From Paenibacillus humicola (GTDB taxonomy: Bacteria > Bacillota > Bacilli > Paenibacillales > Paenibacillaceae), in NCBI RefSeq assembly GCF_028826105.1, contig NZ_JAQGPL010000001.1:5048501-5112500 (forward strand): a DNA stretch of 64,000 bases, in the 5' to 3' direction. Within the stretch, counting starts at the first letter, position 1, and each line of letters opens with the position of its first letter. The translations under genes were made by a program, and so were the position numbers. Under the pieces are notes generated by a model. It made no database searches and was not told where the DNA came from. It saw only the letters and a program-made list of their open reading frames with translations. Shown piece after piece: positions 25,395 through 33,025 of the stretch.

Positions 25395-26861
25395 ATGAGC
25401 TTGGAGGCGGAGAAAGCGGGCGCGTTTCAAATGGAAAAGTACGGTATTGACATCGTGCCCGAACAAGACCGGTACGGAACGCCACGGTCGCTGTTTTGGG
25501 TGTGGATGGCCGGGCAATTAACCATTAGCGGGGTAATCGTGGGGCAGCTGTATACGACGTTAGGGCTGAGCTTGGTTGAAGCGCTGGCCATCTGTTTGTT
25601 CTGCAGCCTTACTTTTGTTTTGGTCGGACTATGCGGTACGCCTGGCCCGCGCGCGGGTACGGCTACGCTGGCGATTTCGCGGGCTTCGTTCGGCGTGAAA
25701 GGAAATGCGGTGCCGTCCTTTTTAAGCTGGCTGAACCTCGTCGGATGGGAAAGCGTGACGATTGTGCTTACCGTCGACGCGCTGCTCGGGCTCGGTTCGA
25801 AAATCGGAATTCCTGCGACCGGAACGGGACCTACGCTCATCGGGGTTCTGGTCGCTGTCGTTCTTACGTTCAGCGTCCCGATTATCGGGCACGCCCTGGT
25901 GCTTGTCGTGCAGCGGTATCTGTCTTATGCCGTCGGGGTACTGGCCATCGTCATGACTCTGCTGCTGCTGCCGAAAGTCGATTTTAGCTTCCATCCGGCC
26001 GCTTCGAGCTATGCAGCCGCAGGACTCGTTCCGACCCTTGTGCTTGCCGCCGCAATCGGCGTCATGTCGACTTCCATGACGTGGACCAACTACGCGGCGG
26101 ATTATTCGCGGTACCTGAACGCGAAGACGAACCCGAAAGCGATCGTCTGGTATACGAGCATCGGCGGCGGCATTGCATCGCTTCTTTTCCAGTCCATCGG
26201 GGTTCTGCTGGGTACCTTCATCAACGGCTCCGCATTTAGCGCCAACCCGGTCTCGACGATGGGAAACGTTTTGCCGACATGGTTCGCCATCCCCTTTCTG
26301 CTCGTGATCATCCTCGGCCAGGTGGCCAACAACTATTTGAACTCGTACAGCTCGGCTATGAGCTTCCTCGCCATAGGCATTCGGATGAAGCGTTATATAT
26401 CCGTCGTAATCGACGCGGCTCTAGCGGTGGGCGTCGGCTGCTACGCGCTATTCTTCAGTCCCGGCTTCGTTGATTTTTTCGTCCAATTTTTAAGTCTCTC
26501 CATCGTCTTTATCGGCCCCTGGACCGGCATCTATCTGGTGCATCACTGGATCCATAAAGGAAACTATTACAGCGCGGATCTGGTCACCCTGAATCCGTCC
26601 AGCCGATACTGGTATTCCTCCGGCGTTAACGGGAAAGCTTTTGCCGCCCTTATTGTCGGCGCAGCGGCTGCCTTCATGTGTGCCAATTCCACCTTGTGGG
26701 CAAGCCCCTTCTCCACCCATGTGCTGTCCGGAATGGATCTTAGCCCGTTTGTCGGTCCGCTGGTTGCCGGTGCCCTTTACGCGGCGTTGTCGGCCCGGGT
26801 CGGCGAAGCGAAGAAATTTACTGCGAGCGCCAGAGCCACGTACGATTCAAATAAATTGTGA
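25395..26861 (+). CDS. NCS1-type (purine-cytosine permease-like) transporter
   Basis: A 488-residue membrane protein with about twelve helices, of the nucleobase:cation symporter-1 family. Typical features are the N-terminal YGIDIVPEQDRYGTP segment before helix 1, GTPGPRAGTATLAISRASFG between helices 2 and 3, and TWTNYAADYSRYL in the middle. NCS1 members import nucleobases, hydantoins, allantoin or related ureido compounds with sodium or protons. The ATG at 25395 was chosen for the typical N-terminus. It follows the hydrolase by 98 bases with no obvious terminator. Permeases of this kind are found under guanidine-I riboswitches, so a guanidine-like solute is plausible. Confidence 0.92.
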   Translation: MSLEAEKAGAFQMEKYGIDIVPEQDRYGTPRSLFWVWMAGQLTISGVIVGQLYTTLGLSLVEALAICLFCSLTFVLVGLCGTPGPRAGTATLAISRASFGVKGNAVPSFLSWLNLVGWESVTIVLTVDALLGLGSKIGIPATGTGPTLIGVLVAVVLTFSVPIIGHALVLVVQRYLSYAVGVLAIVMTLLLLPKVDFSFHPAASSYAAAGLVPTLVLAAAIGVMSTSMTWTNYAADYSRYLNAKTNPKAIVWYTSIGGGIASLLFQSIGVLLGTFINGSAFSANPVSTMGNVLPTWFAIPFLLVIILGQVANNYLNSYSSAMSFLAIGIRMKRYISVVIDAALAVGVGCYALFFSPGFVDFFVQFLSLSIVFIGPWTGIYLVHHWIHKGNYYSADLVTLNPSSRYWYSSGVNGKAFAALIVGAAAAFMCANSTLWASPFSTHVLSGMDLSPFVGPLVAGALYAALSARVGEAKKFTASARATYDSNKL

Positions 26862-26942
26862 GCCGACGGGAAGGGAGGCCGATTTATGTTGAAAAGGCAT
26901 CCCGTTAGATCTCCCATAGGTCAAAAAGAGGAGCGTGTTAAC

Positions 26943-27800
26943 ATGATTCACGAATTGCGCCCCGGCGTGTACGTCCGAACCGGCCACATCCAAAAGCTGC
27001 AATGTGTCGTATTGGTCGACGAAGCGTCCATCTATGTGTTCGACCCCTGCTATTTTCCCGACGAAATCGGCGAAATCCGGGAGCTCGCCCGAAGCTTCGA
27101 GACGCCGGACCGGAAAAAATACTTGATCCTCACGCATTCCGACTGGGATCACATCGCCGGCGTTTTTGAGTTCCCCGGATATACCGTTATCGCTTCCGGC
27201 AAGTGGGATGAATCCAATGAAATGAATCATATCGGGAAGGTCGAGAAATTCGACAGCGAGTTCTACGTCGACCGGAAGTGGACGGGGAAAATGCCGCGCG
27301 TTCCGATCGACGATAAGGTCCGTCACGGTCAGCAGATGGGAAAGATGACGTTCTACCACGCTCAGGGGCACACGTGGGACGGGCTGGTTTCGATTTACGG
27401 CCAAACCGCCATTGTCGGCGACTATCTGTCGGAAGTCGAATTCCCCTTTGTGTTTGCGTCATACCGCGCCTATATGGACACGCTATCGCTGTTTAGCGAG
27501 ATCGTTGAAACGCATGCCATCGATACGGTGATCACGCAGCATGGCCCGGCGGCTTTAGGCCGTCGGGAAATTCAGCGGCGTATCGACATATCCAGCGATT
27601 ATTTGAACCGGGCCGTACAGCTTGTAAGCGACGGCATCGAACGCGGGTTAACCGTGGAGGAAATCGTTCAATCCGGCGACGATTTCCTGTTTGACGGCCA
27701 GCCGATCGCGATCGGTATTCATCATTTTCACCAGTATAATTTAAAACTGGTCCATGCGGAGCTGCTCGCCTCCCGTGAGAATATGGTGCAAAAGCTCTGA
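26943..27800 (+). CDS. MBL-fold metallo-hydrolase with altered metal motif
   Basis: A 285-residue metallo-beta-lactamase-fold protein. Expected ligands are His65, Asp69, His70 (THSDWDH), His143 (QGHTWDG), Asp160 (IVGDYL) and His200 (TQHGP). The second histidine of the HxHxDH motif is Asp67, giving HxDxDH, which may change metal preference. The ATG follows GAGGAG at nine bases; the upstream extension (57 bases) is unlikely to be translated. It is the third gene after the guanidine riboswitch, 81 bases from the permease stop, and the last before a terminator. Function unknown; a hydrolase for a product of the first enzyme is one possibility. Confidence 0.87.
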   Translation: MIHELRPGVYVRTGHIQKLQCVVLVDEASIYVFDPCYFPDEIGEIRELARSFETPDRKKYLILTHSDWDHIAGVFEFPGYTVIASGKWDESNEMNHIGKVEKFDSEFYVDRKWTGKMPRVPIDDKVRHGQQMGKMTFYHAQGHTWDGLVSIYGQTAIVGDYLSEVEFPFVFASYRAYMDTLSLFSEIVETHAIDTVITQHGPAALGRREIQRRIDISSDYLNRAVQLVSDGIERGLTVEEIVQSGDDFLFDGQPIAIGIHHFHQYNLKLVHAELLASRENMVQKL

Positions 27801-27891
27801 CTCGTGCGGCTTCATATGACCGTGATCCCAGCGGTAAAGATCGAATCGGGAGTGTCTGCTTCCCATGAAAAAGAATACAACCCGCACAAAT

Positions 27892-27920
27892 AATCCCGCT
27901 CTCGAAGGCGGGATTTTGCT
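27892..27920 (+). terminator. Terminator after the guanidine-riboswitch operon
   Basis: Stem AATCCCGC / GCGGGATT, eight-base loop, then TTGCTTTTG. It closes the three-gene operon on the plus strand. Confidence 0.8.
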
Positions 27921-28037
27921 TTTGCGATCCTTTGGCATCGCGATAAAATGAACCAAACTGGGACGCTGGAATTTTAAGCAAGGCAACCGAGAAAAGCAAG
28001 AGGAGAAGCGCATCCGCTTCCCCTCCGAAGATTCGCT

Positions 28038-28892
28038 TTATTGATTCAGGTCGTACAATCCGGGGCTGTGTTCGCTCGGCAGCTCCGGCATGACGGGCAG
28101 CGGATACCCGTCCGGCGGCTGAACGACCTGCAAGGTACCGTCGTCGCGGCTCGGCGATTCGCCGGTGAAAATTTCTCCAATCCGCGTCTGATCGAGGCGG
28201 AAGTTGAACTGGGCGTTGTGGAAGCCCATTTCCACATACTTTCGGCACTCCGGATATTTGTTCAGATCGTAGTTCGGGACCGGGAACAGCCTGCCCCAGT
28301 CGACGCCGAGCGTCTCAAGCGCCTTGGCGAACGCATTCTGGTGGGCGTTGTCGCGGACGATCAGGAATGCCAGCGTTTCGCGGAACGTTTTGTTCGAGCT
28401 CATTTCGTAAATCCGCGATTTTTGCAGCACGCCGGTGGATTCCAGCATCAGGTTATTCAGCAGGTCCGTGATCAGGTTGCCGTGGTTGTACACGCAATTG
28501 CCCATCCACGGGTTGCCGGCCGCATCCACCGGCAGCGAGCTTTGCGCGCCGACGATAAAATGGTGCGGATTCGCATGCTTCACCGCTTCGTCCAGCGGAG
28601 CCGCATCGGTCCCCGCATTGCCCGGCATTTCTTCTCCGGTGCCGGTCAGCAGCTGGTTGATCGTATGCTGAACGAGCTCGACATGGCTCAGCTCCTCCAG
28701 AAAGATGCCGCGAAGGAGGTCGCGGTACTGAAGCGCATTGCCCCGGAAATTGTTGCTCTGGAAAAAGAACTGCATCATCGTGCGCATTTCGCCGAAGCGG
28801 CCGCCGAGAATTTCCTGAATGACCCGGGCCGCCGAAGGATCCGGCTTGTCCGGCACAATCAGGTTGATCAGGTCTTCTTTATAGAAATACAT
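28038..28892 (-). CDS. Manganese catalase family protein
   Basis: A 284-residue dimanganese catalase that breaks down hydrogen peroxide. All expected metal ligands are visible in a ferritin-like four-helix layout: Glu35, Glu67 and His70 (EELSHVE), Glu150 (NLMLEST) and His183 (RDNAHQN). Length and the acidic, Pro-rich tail resemble YdbD/KatN-type and spore-coat CotJC-related proteins. It is a single gene on the minus strand, convergent with the MBL-fold gene. No leader peptide is seen, so it acts in the cytoplasm or, in spore formers, possibly the coat. Confidence 0.93.
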   Translation of the reverse strand: MYFYKEDLINLIVPDKPDPSAARVIQEILGGRFGEMRTMMQFFFQSNNFRGNALQYRDLLRGIFLEELSHVELVQHTINQLLTGTGEEMPGNAGTDAAPLDEAVKHANPHHFIVGAQSSLPVDAAGNPWMGNCVYNHGNLITDLLNNLMLESTGVLQKSRIYEMSSNKTFRETLAFLIVRDNAHQNAFAKALETLGVDWGRLFPVPNYDLNKYPECRKYVEMGFHNAQFNFRLDQTRIGEIFTGESPSRDDGTLQVVQPPDGYPLPVMPELPSEHSPGLYDLNQ

Positions 28893-29034
28893 AGGCTGTA
28901 TGCGACCTCCATGGTTGCCAAATTAGGTTTAACATGGGTTAGTTTGAGCTTCTGTTTGAGAACTATTCGGCGGCTATCTGGAAACCTTTTGCTTCGTTAC
29001 CACGTCTTAGTTTTAAAATGCGGAAGGACGATCC

Positions 29035-29142
29035 ATGATGAAGGTTTGGATGCTTCTTGTCCTGTGCGGATGCTTCTTATGCGGATGTTCCCCGGTAACC
29101 GGAACCAAGAAACTTGCAGCAATGGGACTTCTCGGGGCTTGA
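29035..29142 (+). CDS. Possible 35-residue Cys-rich lipoprotein-like peptide
   Basis: A short frame starting with two ATGs after GGAAGGA encodes a hydrophobic segment with a lipobox-like end (FLCGCSPVTG) and four cysteines, and stops just before the structured leader of the cation transporter. Part of the frame comes from a short repeat (GGATGCTTCTT occurs twice). It could be a leader peptide or chance; evidence is weak. Confidence 0.3.
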   Translation: MMKVWMLLVLCGCFLCGCSPVTGTKKLAAMGLLGA

Positions 29143-29149
29143 TTGGGTC

Positions 29150-29292
29150 CAGGTAAAGGCGAAATAGGGACATGCCGGGCCGCGGCCCGGCTTTACATCC
29201 CCTTGGGCGGCGGTATATAATTTTCATGAACAACATCATACGAATGCAGTACCGGAGGAGCCTGCCAACAGCGGGCTCTTTTTGTCTTTTTT
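29150..29292 (+). promoter_or_regulatory. Structured RNA leader, candidate cation riboswitch
   Basis: Upstream of the ArsB/NhaD transporter, GTAAAG (29153-29158) can pair with CTTTAC (29191-29196), enclosing AGGGACAT and a perfect 8-base-pair GC hairpin GCCGGGCC/GGCCCGGC (29174-29191). ATCCCCTTGGGCGGCGGTATATAA follows in two blocks, then an intrinsic terminator before the gene. The layout of aptamer-like folds plus terminator ahead of a sodium/proton-antiporter-like gene resembles the nhaA/DUF1646-type sodium or lithium riboswitches, but I cannot confirm the class. Confidence 0.5.
29258..29292 (+). terminator. Attenuator-type terminator before the cation transporter
   Basis: Stem GAGCCTGC / GCGGGCTC with a five-base loop, followed by TTTTTGTCTTTTTT. 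It lies about 40 bases before the start codon, so transcription into the gene needs read-through. Confidence 0.75.
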
Positions 29293-29329
29293 GGGCAAAA
29301 TAACATTATTCGTTCAATGGGGGGCATGT

Positions 29330-30610
29330 ATGGAGCAGCAGGCTTATTGGGCAATCGGAATTTTCCTTGTTATTTATGCGCTCGTCATGACGGAGAAGAT
29401 TCACCGGACGATCGTCGCCATGATCGGCGGCATCCTGATGGTCGTACTGGGCATTGTCGATCAGGAGACGGCGCTGCATCACATCGACTTCAATACGCTC
29501 GGGCTGTTGATCGGCATGATGATCATCGTCGGCATTACGGCGGAAACCGGTCTGTTCGCGTATATCGCAGTGGTTGCCGCCAAAAAAGCGAAAGGCGAGC
29601 CGCTGCGCATCCTGACCGCGCTCGCACTGATTACGGCCGTCGGCTCGGCCTTCCTGGACAACGTGACGACCGTGCTGCTGATGGTGCCGGTGACGTTCAG
29701 CATCACGCGGCAGCTGCGGGTAAACCCGGTCCCATTTCTGATCAGCCAGATTATCGCCTGCAATGTCGGCGGAACGGCGACGCTGATCGGCGATCCGCCG
29801 AACATTATGATCGGCAGCGCCGTCCGGGAGCTGTCGTTCATGGATTTCATCGTCAATCTGGCGCCGATCGCAGCCATCATTTTGCTCGTTTACATTCCGC
29901 TCTTCATCCTGCTGTTTCGAAAGCAGATTCGTACGACGGACGAGCGGAAACGAAGCCTGATGGAGCAGGATGCGACCGCGCTGATCACGAACCGCAAGCT
30001 GCTGAAGAAGTCGCTGACCGTGCTGGGCCTGACCATTCTCGGCTTTTTCCTGCATCAGACGCTGCATCTCGAATCGGCGACGGTGGCGCTTGCAGGCGCC
30101 TTCCTGCTTCTCCTGCTGACGGGGGAGCACATTATGGAGCAGGCGTTCGCCCGCGTCGAATGGACTACGATCTTCTTCTTCATCGGACTGTTCGTGCTGG
30201 TGTCCGGGCTGATCGAGACCGGCGTCATCGACGAGCTGGCCGTCCGCGCGATCGAATGGACCGGAGGCGACCTGCTGGCCGCTTCAATGCTTATTCTGTG
30301 GCTCAGCGCCATCGCCTCCGCCTTCCTCGACAACATTCCGTTCGTGGCGACGATGATTCCGCTTATTCAGGAAATGGGAAAAATGGGCGTCGACAATCTC
30401 GAGCCGCTCTGGTGGAGCCTGGCGCTTGGCGCATGTCTCGGCGGCAACGGGTCGCTGATCGGCGCAAGCGCGAATCTGATCGTCGCCGGGCTTTCCGGCA
30501 AAGAAGGCCACCCGATCCGGTTTCTGCCGTATCTGAAAATCGGGTTCCCGCTTATGCTGCTTTCGATTGCATTATCGGCTGTTTACATTTATCTCAGGTA
30601 TTTAATCTGA
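29330..30610 (+). CDS. ArsB/NhaD (ion transporter superfamily) permease
   Basis: A 426-residue membrane protein with about eleven helices of the ion transporter superfamily. Two copies of the internal motif are visible: GSAFLDNVTTVLLMVPVT with GGTATLIGDPPNIMIG in the first half, and SAFLDNIPFVATMIPL with GGNGSLIGASANLIVAG in the second. These re-entrant loops form the substrate site in NhaD-type Na+/H+ antiporters and ArsB-type exporters. No arsenical partner genes are here (the ars locus is over 30 kb away), so a cation or organic anion is more likely. The ATG follows GGGGGG. An upstream terminator and structured leader indicate riboswitch-like control. A small gene follows by 18 bases. Confidence 0.9.
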   Translation: MEQQAYWAIGIFLVIYALVMTEKIHRTIVAMIGGILMVVLGIVDQETALHHIDFNTLGLLIGMMIIVGITAETGLFAYIAVVAAKKAKGEPLRILTALALITAVGSAFLDNVTTVLLMVPVTFSITRQLRVNPVPFLISQIIACNVGGTATLIGDPPNIMIGSAVRELSFMDFIVNLAPIAAIILLVYIPLFILLFRKQIRTTDERKRSLMEQDATALITNRKLLKKSLTVLGLTILGFFLHQTLHLESATVALAGAFLLLLLTGEHIMEQAFARVEWTTIFFFIGLFVLVSGLIETGVIDELAVRAIEWTGGDLLAASMLILWLSAIASAFLDNIPFVATMIPLIQEMGKMGVDNLEPLWWSLALGACLGGNGSLIGASANLIVAGLSGKEGHPIRFLPYLKIGFPLMLLSIALSAVYIYLRYLI

Positions 30611-30628
30611 AAAAGGAGGCCCGGACAT

Positions 30629-30919
30629 ATGCTGAACTACCGATTCGACCCGGATGCGGTCGACATCCGCGAAACGCCCTATGACGACGGCGTCGAATAT
30701 ACGATCCGGCTGCTGCGGGAAACGCCGTACGGCGACCGTTTGAACCGGGTGAAGGAAACGTTCGAGCATAACGACGATTTTACGGATGTGCTGTTTTACG
30801 CCTATCCAAACCTTGTCTACAAAGTGATCGTGAAGCCGGAGCATGTCGCGGATTTCATCGCGGAGTTGTTTAAGCGGCGCTTCCTGCGCAGCGTGGAGTG
30901 GACGGAGGAGCCGGGTTGA
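30629..30919 (+). CDS. Hypothetical 96-residue soluble protein
   Basis: Not recognised. It follows the transporter by 18 bases with a strong AAAAAGGAGG site, so the two are cotranscribed. The protein is acidic and hydrophilic, with charged stretches (DIRETPYDDGVEYTIRLLRETPYGDR) and a beta-then-helix pattern (YKVIVKPEHVADFIAELF). No membrane segment, cysteine or known motif was seen. A small regulator or accessory of the transporter would fit the context, but this is a guess. Confidence 0.75.
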   Translation: MLNYRFDPDAVDIRETPYDDGVEYTIRLLRETPYGDRLNRVKETFEHNDDFTDVLFYAYPNLVYKVIVKPEHVADFIAELFKRRFLRSVEWTEEPG

Positions 30920-31038
30920 ACCGGGTTCGGGCGAAAACGAATAAGCCCGGCTTGCCGCCGGGCTGCATGGATTTAAGGCATGTTTTCGGCCCATTCGTTT
31001 CGTGACACTCTCGCGGGTAACGGCGATGAAATCGGCTC

Positions 31039-31069
31039 AAAGACCGGGGAATATCGCCCCCGGTCTTTT
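31039..31069. terminator. Bidirectional terminator between convergent genes
   Basis: AAAGACCGGGG pairs with CCCCGGTCTTT; A/T runs on both sides serve both directions, ending the transporter operon (+) and ydhK (-). A second GC hairpin (AGCCCGGC/GCCGGGCT, 30951-30971) lies just before it. Confidence 0.75.
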
Positions 31070-31079
31070 GCATACGGAT

Positions 31080-31658
31080 TCAGTTTTTCGAAAGCTCGCT
31101 TTCGACGACCCACTTGTGATTTTTGACCGGTTCGCCGCCTGTCGTTGGCGTGTAATCGACCATGTAGACGGTGGTCTTCTCGGCGGAATCGATGGTCGCC
31201 TGCGCGCCGTTCATGCCTTCCATATGATCGGCTTCGAGCGTAACGGCCGTCCCGGGCTTCAACGGCTCGCTACCGGCGCCTTTGATTTCTTGCTGCACGA
31301 CCCATTTATGGCCGGGCGCTTTCGCGCCGCCGGTTGTCGGGGTATAAGTGACTGCGTAGGCGATCGTATCGTACGCGCCGTCGATGGTAGCTTGGGCGCC
31401 GTTCATCCCTTCCATATGATCGGCATGGATGACAACGTGATCTCCCGCCTTAAACGTCGGATGTTTAGCCTCCATTAACCCTTGTGGCACCGCTCCGGAG
31501 CCGGAATGATTCATATCCATGCTCTCCATATTCCCCATATCCGAATGCCCGCTTCCGTTACCGGCATCGGACGTCTTGTCGGAATCGGCCTGCTTCCCGC
31601 ATGCGCTCAGCGTGAGAACGGCGGCAAGGACGATCAGCATCAACAGCTTTTTTTTCAT
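31080..31658 (-). CDS. ydhK: YdhK family lipoprotein with two DUF1541 repeats
   Basis: A 192-residue surface lipoprotein. Lipobox LSAC with Cys20, then a Met/His/Ser-rich linker (GHSDMGNMESMDMNHSG) of the kind that binds copper, and two near-identical repeats of the DUF1541 domain (about 68-128 and 129-190), each with HADHMEGMNGAQATID or EADHMEGMNGAQATID and a TPTTGG turn. Relatives such as Bacillus YdhK have the same two-repeat form. It lies downstream of the copA remnant, copZ and csoR on the same strand, so a copper role is likely though unproven. Confidence 0.88.
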   Translation of the reverse strand: MKKKLLMLIVLAAVLTLSACGKQADSDKTSDAGNGSGHSDMGNMESMDMNHSGSGAVPQGLMEAKHPTFKAGDHVVIHADHMEGMNGAQATIDGAYDTIAYAVTYTPTTGGAKAPGHKWVVQQEIKGAGSEPLKPGTAVTLEADHMEGMNGAQATIDSAEKTTVYMVDYTPTTGGEPVKNHKWVVESELSKN

Positions 31659-31978
31659 GATGTCACACCCTTTCTTAAATCGTTTTTCAAAATTTTTCTT
31701 CTCCCCCCGTACTTTATGAAAATCCTGTGCAGAACAATAGCGTGTTCACGACTGATGAAAGCTTTTTAATATATAGTTGCGCACGCATCGCCATCAAAAA
31801 CGAGTCCGGGCACTCGCCCGCCCCGTCCCTCCGGCGTAAACGTTCCGCTGAGGTGCCTCGCTGCGGCCGGCAGCCATTTTTATACGTTCGGTGTAAGGCT
31901 TGCCGGATTTTCGGATTTATAAACGTCGTCCGAAGGGCTGAATTGCAAGATACCCCGTTCGAAAAGAATTGCATAGCT
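31659..31978. other. Gene-free stretch of 320 bases
   Basis: No convincing gene, hairpin terminator or known RNA is seen. Short frames exist on both strands but none resembles a protein family. Given the copA remnant next to it, this may be decayed coding sequence or the upstream region of ydhK. Confidence 0.5.
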
Positions 31979-32184
31979 TCACCCGCTGAGCCGCAGCGCG
32001 TTTAGCACGACCGAAAAGGAGCGGAGCGCCATCGTCGCTTCGCCAGCCCCTTCCAGCTTCCGCAGCCCTTTCTCATCCGATTGGCGCAAGCCGCGCAGGT
32101 CATCCCGGCAATTTGAAGCGTTGTCTGCTGATCCGGCTGTTTTTCATGCTGACCCACCTCGTTATCGTCATCCAAAATACCCAT
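31979..32184 (-). pseudogene. copA: Remnant of copper-exporting P-type ATPase (copA)
   Basis: The minus strand encodes the start of an N-terminal heavy-metal-binding domain (LQIAGMTCAACANRM), then, one base out of frame, its continuation EKGLRKLEGAGEA, joined directly to a CopA-like C-terminus (ALRSFSVVLNALRLSG, stop). Some 700 residues of membrane and ATPase domains are missing. So there is an internal deletion plus a single-base frameshift. The order csoR, copZ, copA is the usual copper operon order, and a CsoR-type operator precedes the remnant. Confidence 0.85.
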
Positions 32185-32193
32185 ATGGGGTAT
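32177..32193. promoter_or_regulatory. CsoR-type operator before the copA remnant
   Basis: ATACCC-ATATG-GGGTAT inverted repeat with G/C tracts at the ends, the pattern bound by CsoR repressors. It overlaps the first codons of the copA remnant frame. Confidence 0.7.
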
Positions 32194-32314
32194 ATTGAAG
32201 ACAAAAAGAAACGGCTGACGCCGTCTTCCGGCAGCGGAACACGATTCTTCTCTTCGATCAAATAGAGAAGCCTCCCTGTCCATGGCCGGTAAAAAAAACG
32301 GTCACGCAGCCCCG

Positions 32315-32518
32315 TTACTTCGCGACATCGTACCCCTGGTCCTCGATCGCTTCTTTAATCGCAGCCAGCGTTACTTTGGATTCGTCGTACTCCACCGTGA
32401 CCGATCCTGCATTCAAATCGACTTTGCCGGATGCGCCGGCTTTCTTCACCGCGCCTTCCACTGCATTCACGCAGTGGCCGCAGGACATTCCTTCCACTTG
32501 AAAAGTCGTCTTTTGCAT
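32315..32518 (-). CDS. copZ: Copper chaperone CopZ
   Basis: A 67-residue heavy-metal-associated domain protein. The copper site is Cys13 and Cys16 in GMSCGHCVNAV; the ferredoxin-like fold continues to DQGYDV. CopZ hands Cu(I) to the CopA ATPase and to CsoR. It lies 14 bases after csoR on the same strand. Its usual partner CopA is a remnant in this locus, so a functional CopA must be encoded elsewhere or the chaperone now serves other targets. Confidence 0.95.
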   Translation of the reverse strand: MQKTTFQVEGMSCGHCVNAVEGAVKKAGASGKVDLNAGSVTVEYDESKVTLAAIKEAIEDQGYDVAK

Positions 32519-32532
32519 GCTCCGTCTCTCCT

Positions 32533-32913
32533 TTATTTGATTAATTTGTTCATCGTAATCATCAGTTCCTTAATAACCTCATGATCCCCTTCCTGAATGC
32601 GCTCGACGACGCAGCTGTTCATATGATGCTCGAGCAGAAGCTTGCCGACGCTGTTCAGCGCGGATTGGACGGCCGCAATCTGGTTCAGCACGTCGTCGCA
32701 GTATGTGTCCCGCTCGATCATGCCCTTCAGTCCGCGAATTTGGCCTTCGATCCGGTTAAGACGCGATGTCAGATTGCTTTTGACTTTCTCGGAATGATGG
32801 CTTCTGCGTTCACCCGCTTCGGTGCGGCAGGCGTCATCCGATCTGTGAACGTGCTCCGGCTCTTGAGCGGAACCGGTATCGAGATGAAGTTCTTGTTCGT
32901 CGTGCTGCTCCAT
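32533..32913 (-). CDS. csoR: Copper-sensing transcriptional repressor CsoR
   Basis: A 126-residue helical repressor that leaves its operator when Cu(I) binds. The ligand set Cys72, His97 and Cys101 has exactly the 25- and 4-residue spacing of the family, in TYCDD and HHMNSC. Residues 1-42 form an unusual hydrophilic, His/Glu-rich N-terminal extension (His at 4, 10, 21, 23, 39, 40) not needed for the fold, which may add metal binding. The ATG follows GGGAGG; an upstream in-frame start would run through the operator and is rejected. First gene of the csoR-copZ unit. Confidence 0.94.
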   Translation of the reverse strand: MEQHDEQELHLDTGSAQEPEHVHRSDDACRTEAGERRSHHSEKVKSNLTSRLNRIEGQIRGLKGMIERDTYCDDVLNQIAAVQSALNSVGKLLLEHHMNSCVVERIQEGDHEVIKELMITMNKLIK

Positions 32914-32942
32914 ATCAACCCTCCCTTGCTCGCAATCATACC

Positions 32943-32959
32943 ATACCCCATTAGGGTAT
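32943..32959. promoter_or_regulatory. CsoR-type operator before csoR
   Basis: ATACCCC-ATT-AGGGTAT inverted repeat about 30 bases before the csoR start, very similar to the site before the copA remnant; autoregulation is inferred. Confidence 0.75.
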
Positions 32960-33025
32960 ATCAATCCCCAATCACAAAATACCGGTTTTAGCATGTACCG
33001 GTTTCCTCCGCCCTATCCGGCGCAT

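Noticed and set aside
24718..27800. YkkC/YkkD-type SMR guanidine exporters
   Set aside because: Looked for because of the riboswitch; no small four-helix SMR proteins are encoded in the operon.
29330..30610. Calling the ArsB/NhaD transporter an arsenite pump
   Set aside because: No arsR or arsC nearby and a true arsR-arsB pair exists at the right end of the window; the leader structure points to cation control.
30951..30971. GC hairpin AGCCCGGC/GCCGGGCT as a separate terminator
   Set aside because: No T-run on the plus side; only weak T-richness on the minus side, and a better bidirectional terminator lies at 31039-31069.
31714..31974. 86-codon minus-strand frame upstream of ydhK
   Set aside because: No ribosome binding site and no family resemblance; possibly decayed sequence near the copA remnant.
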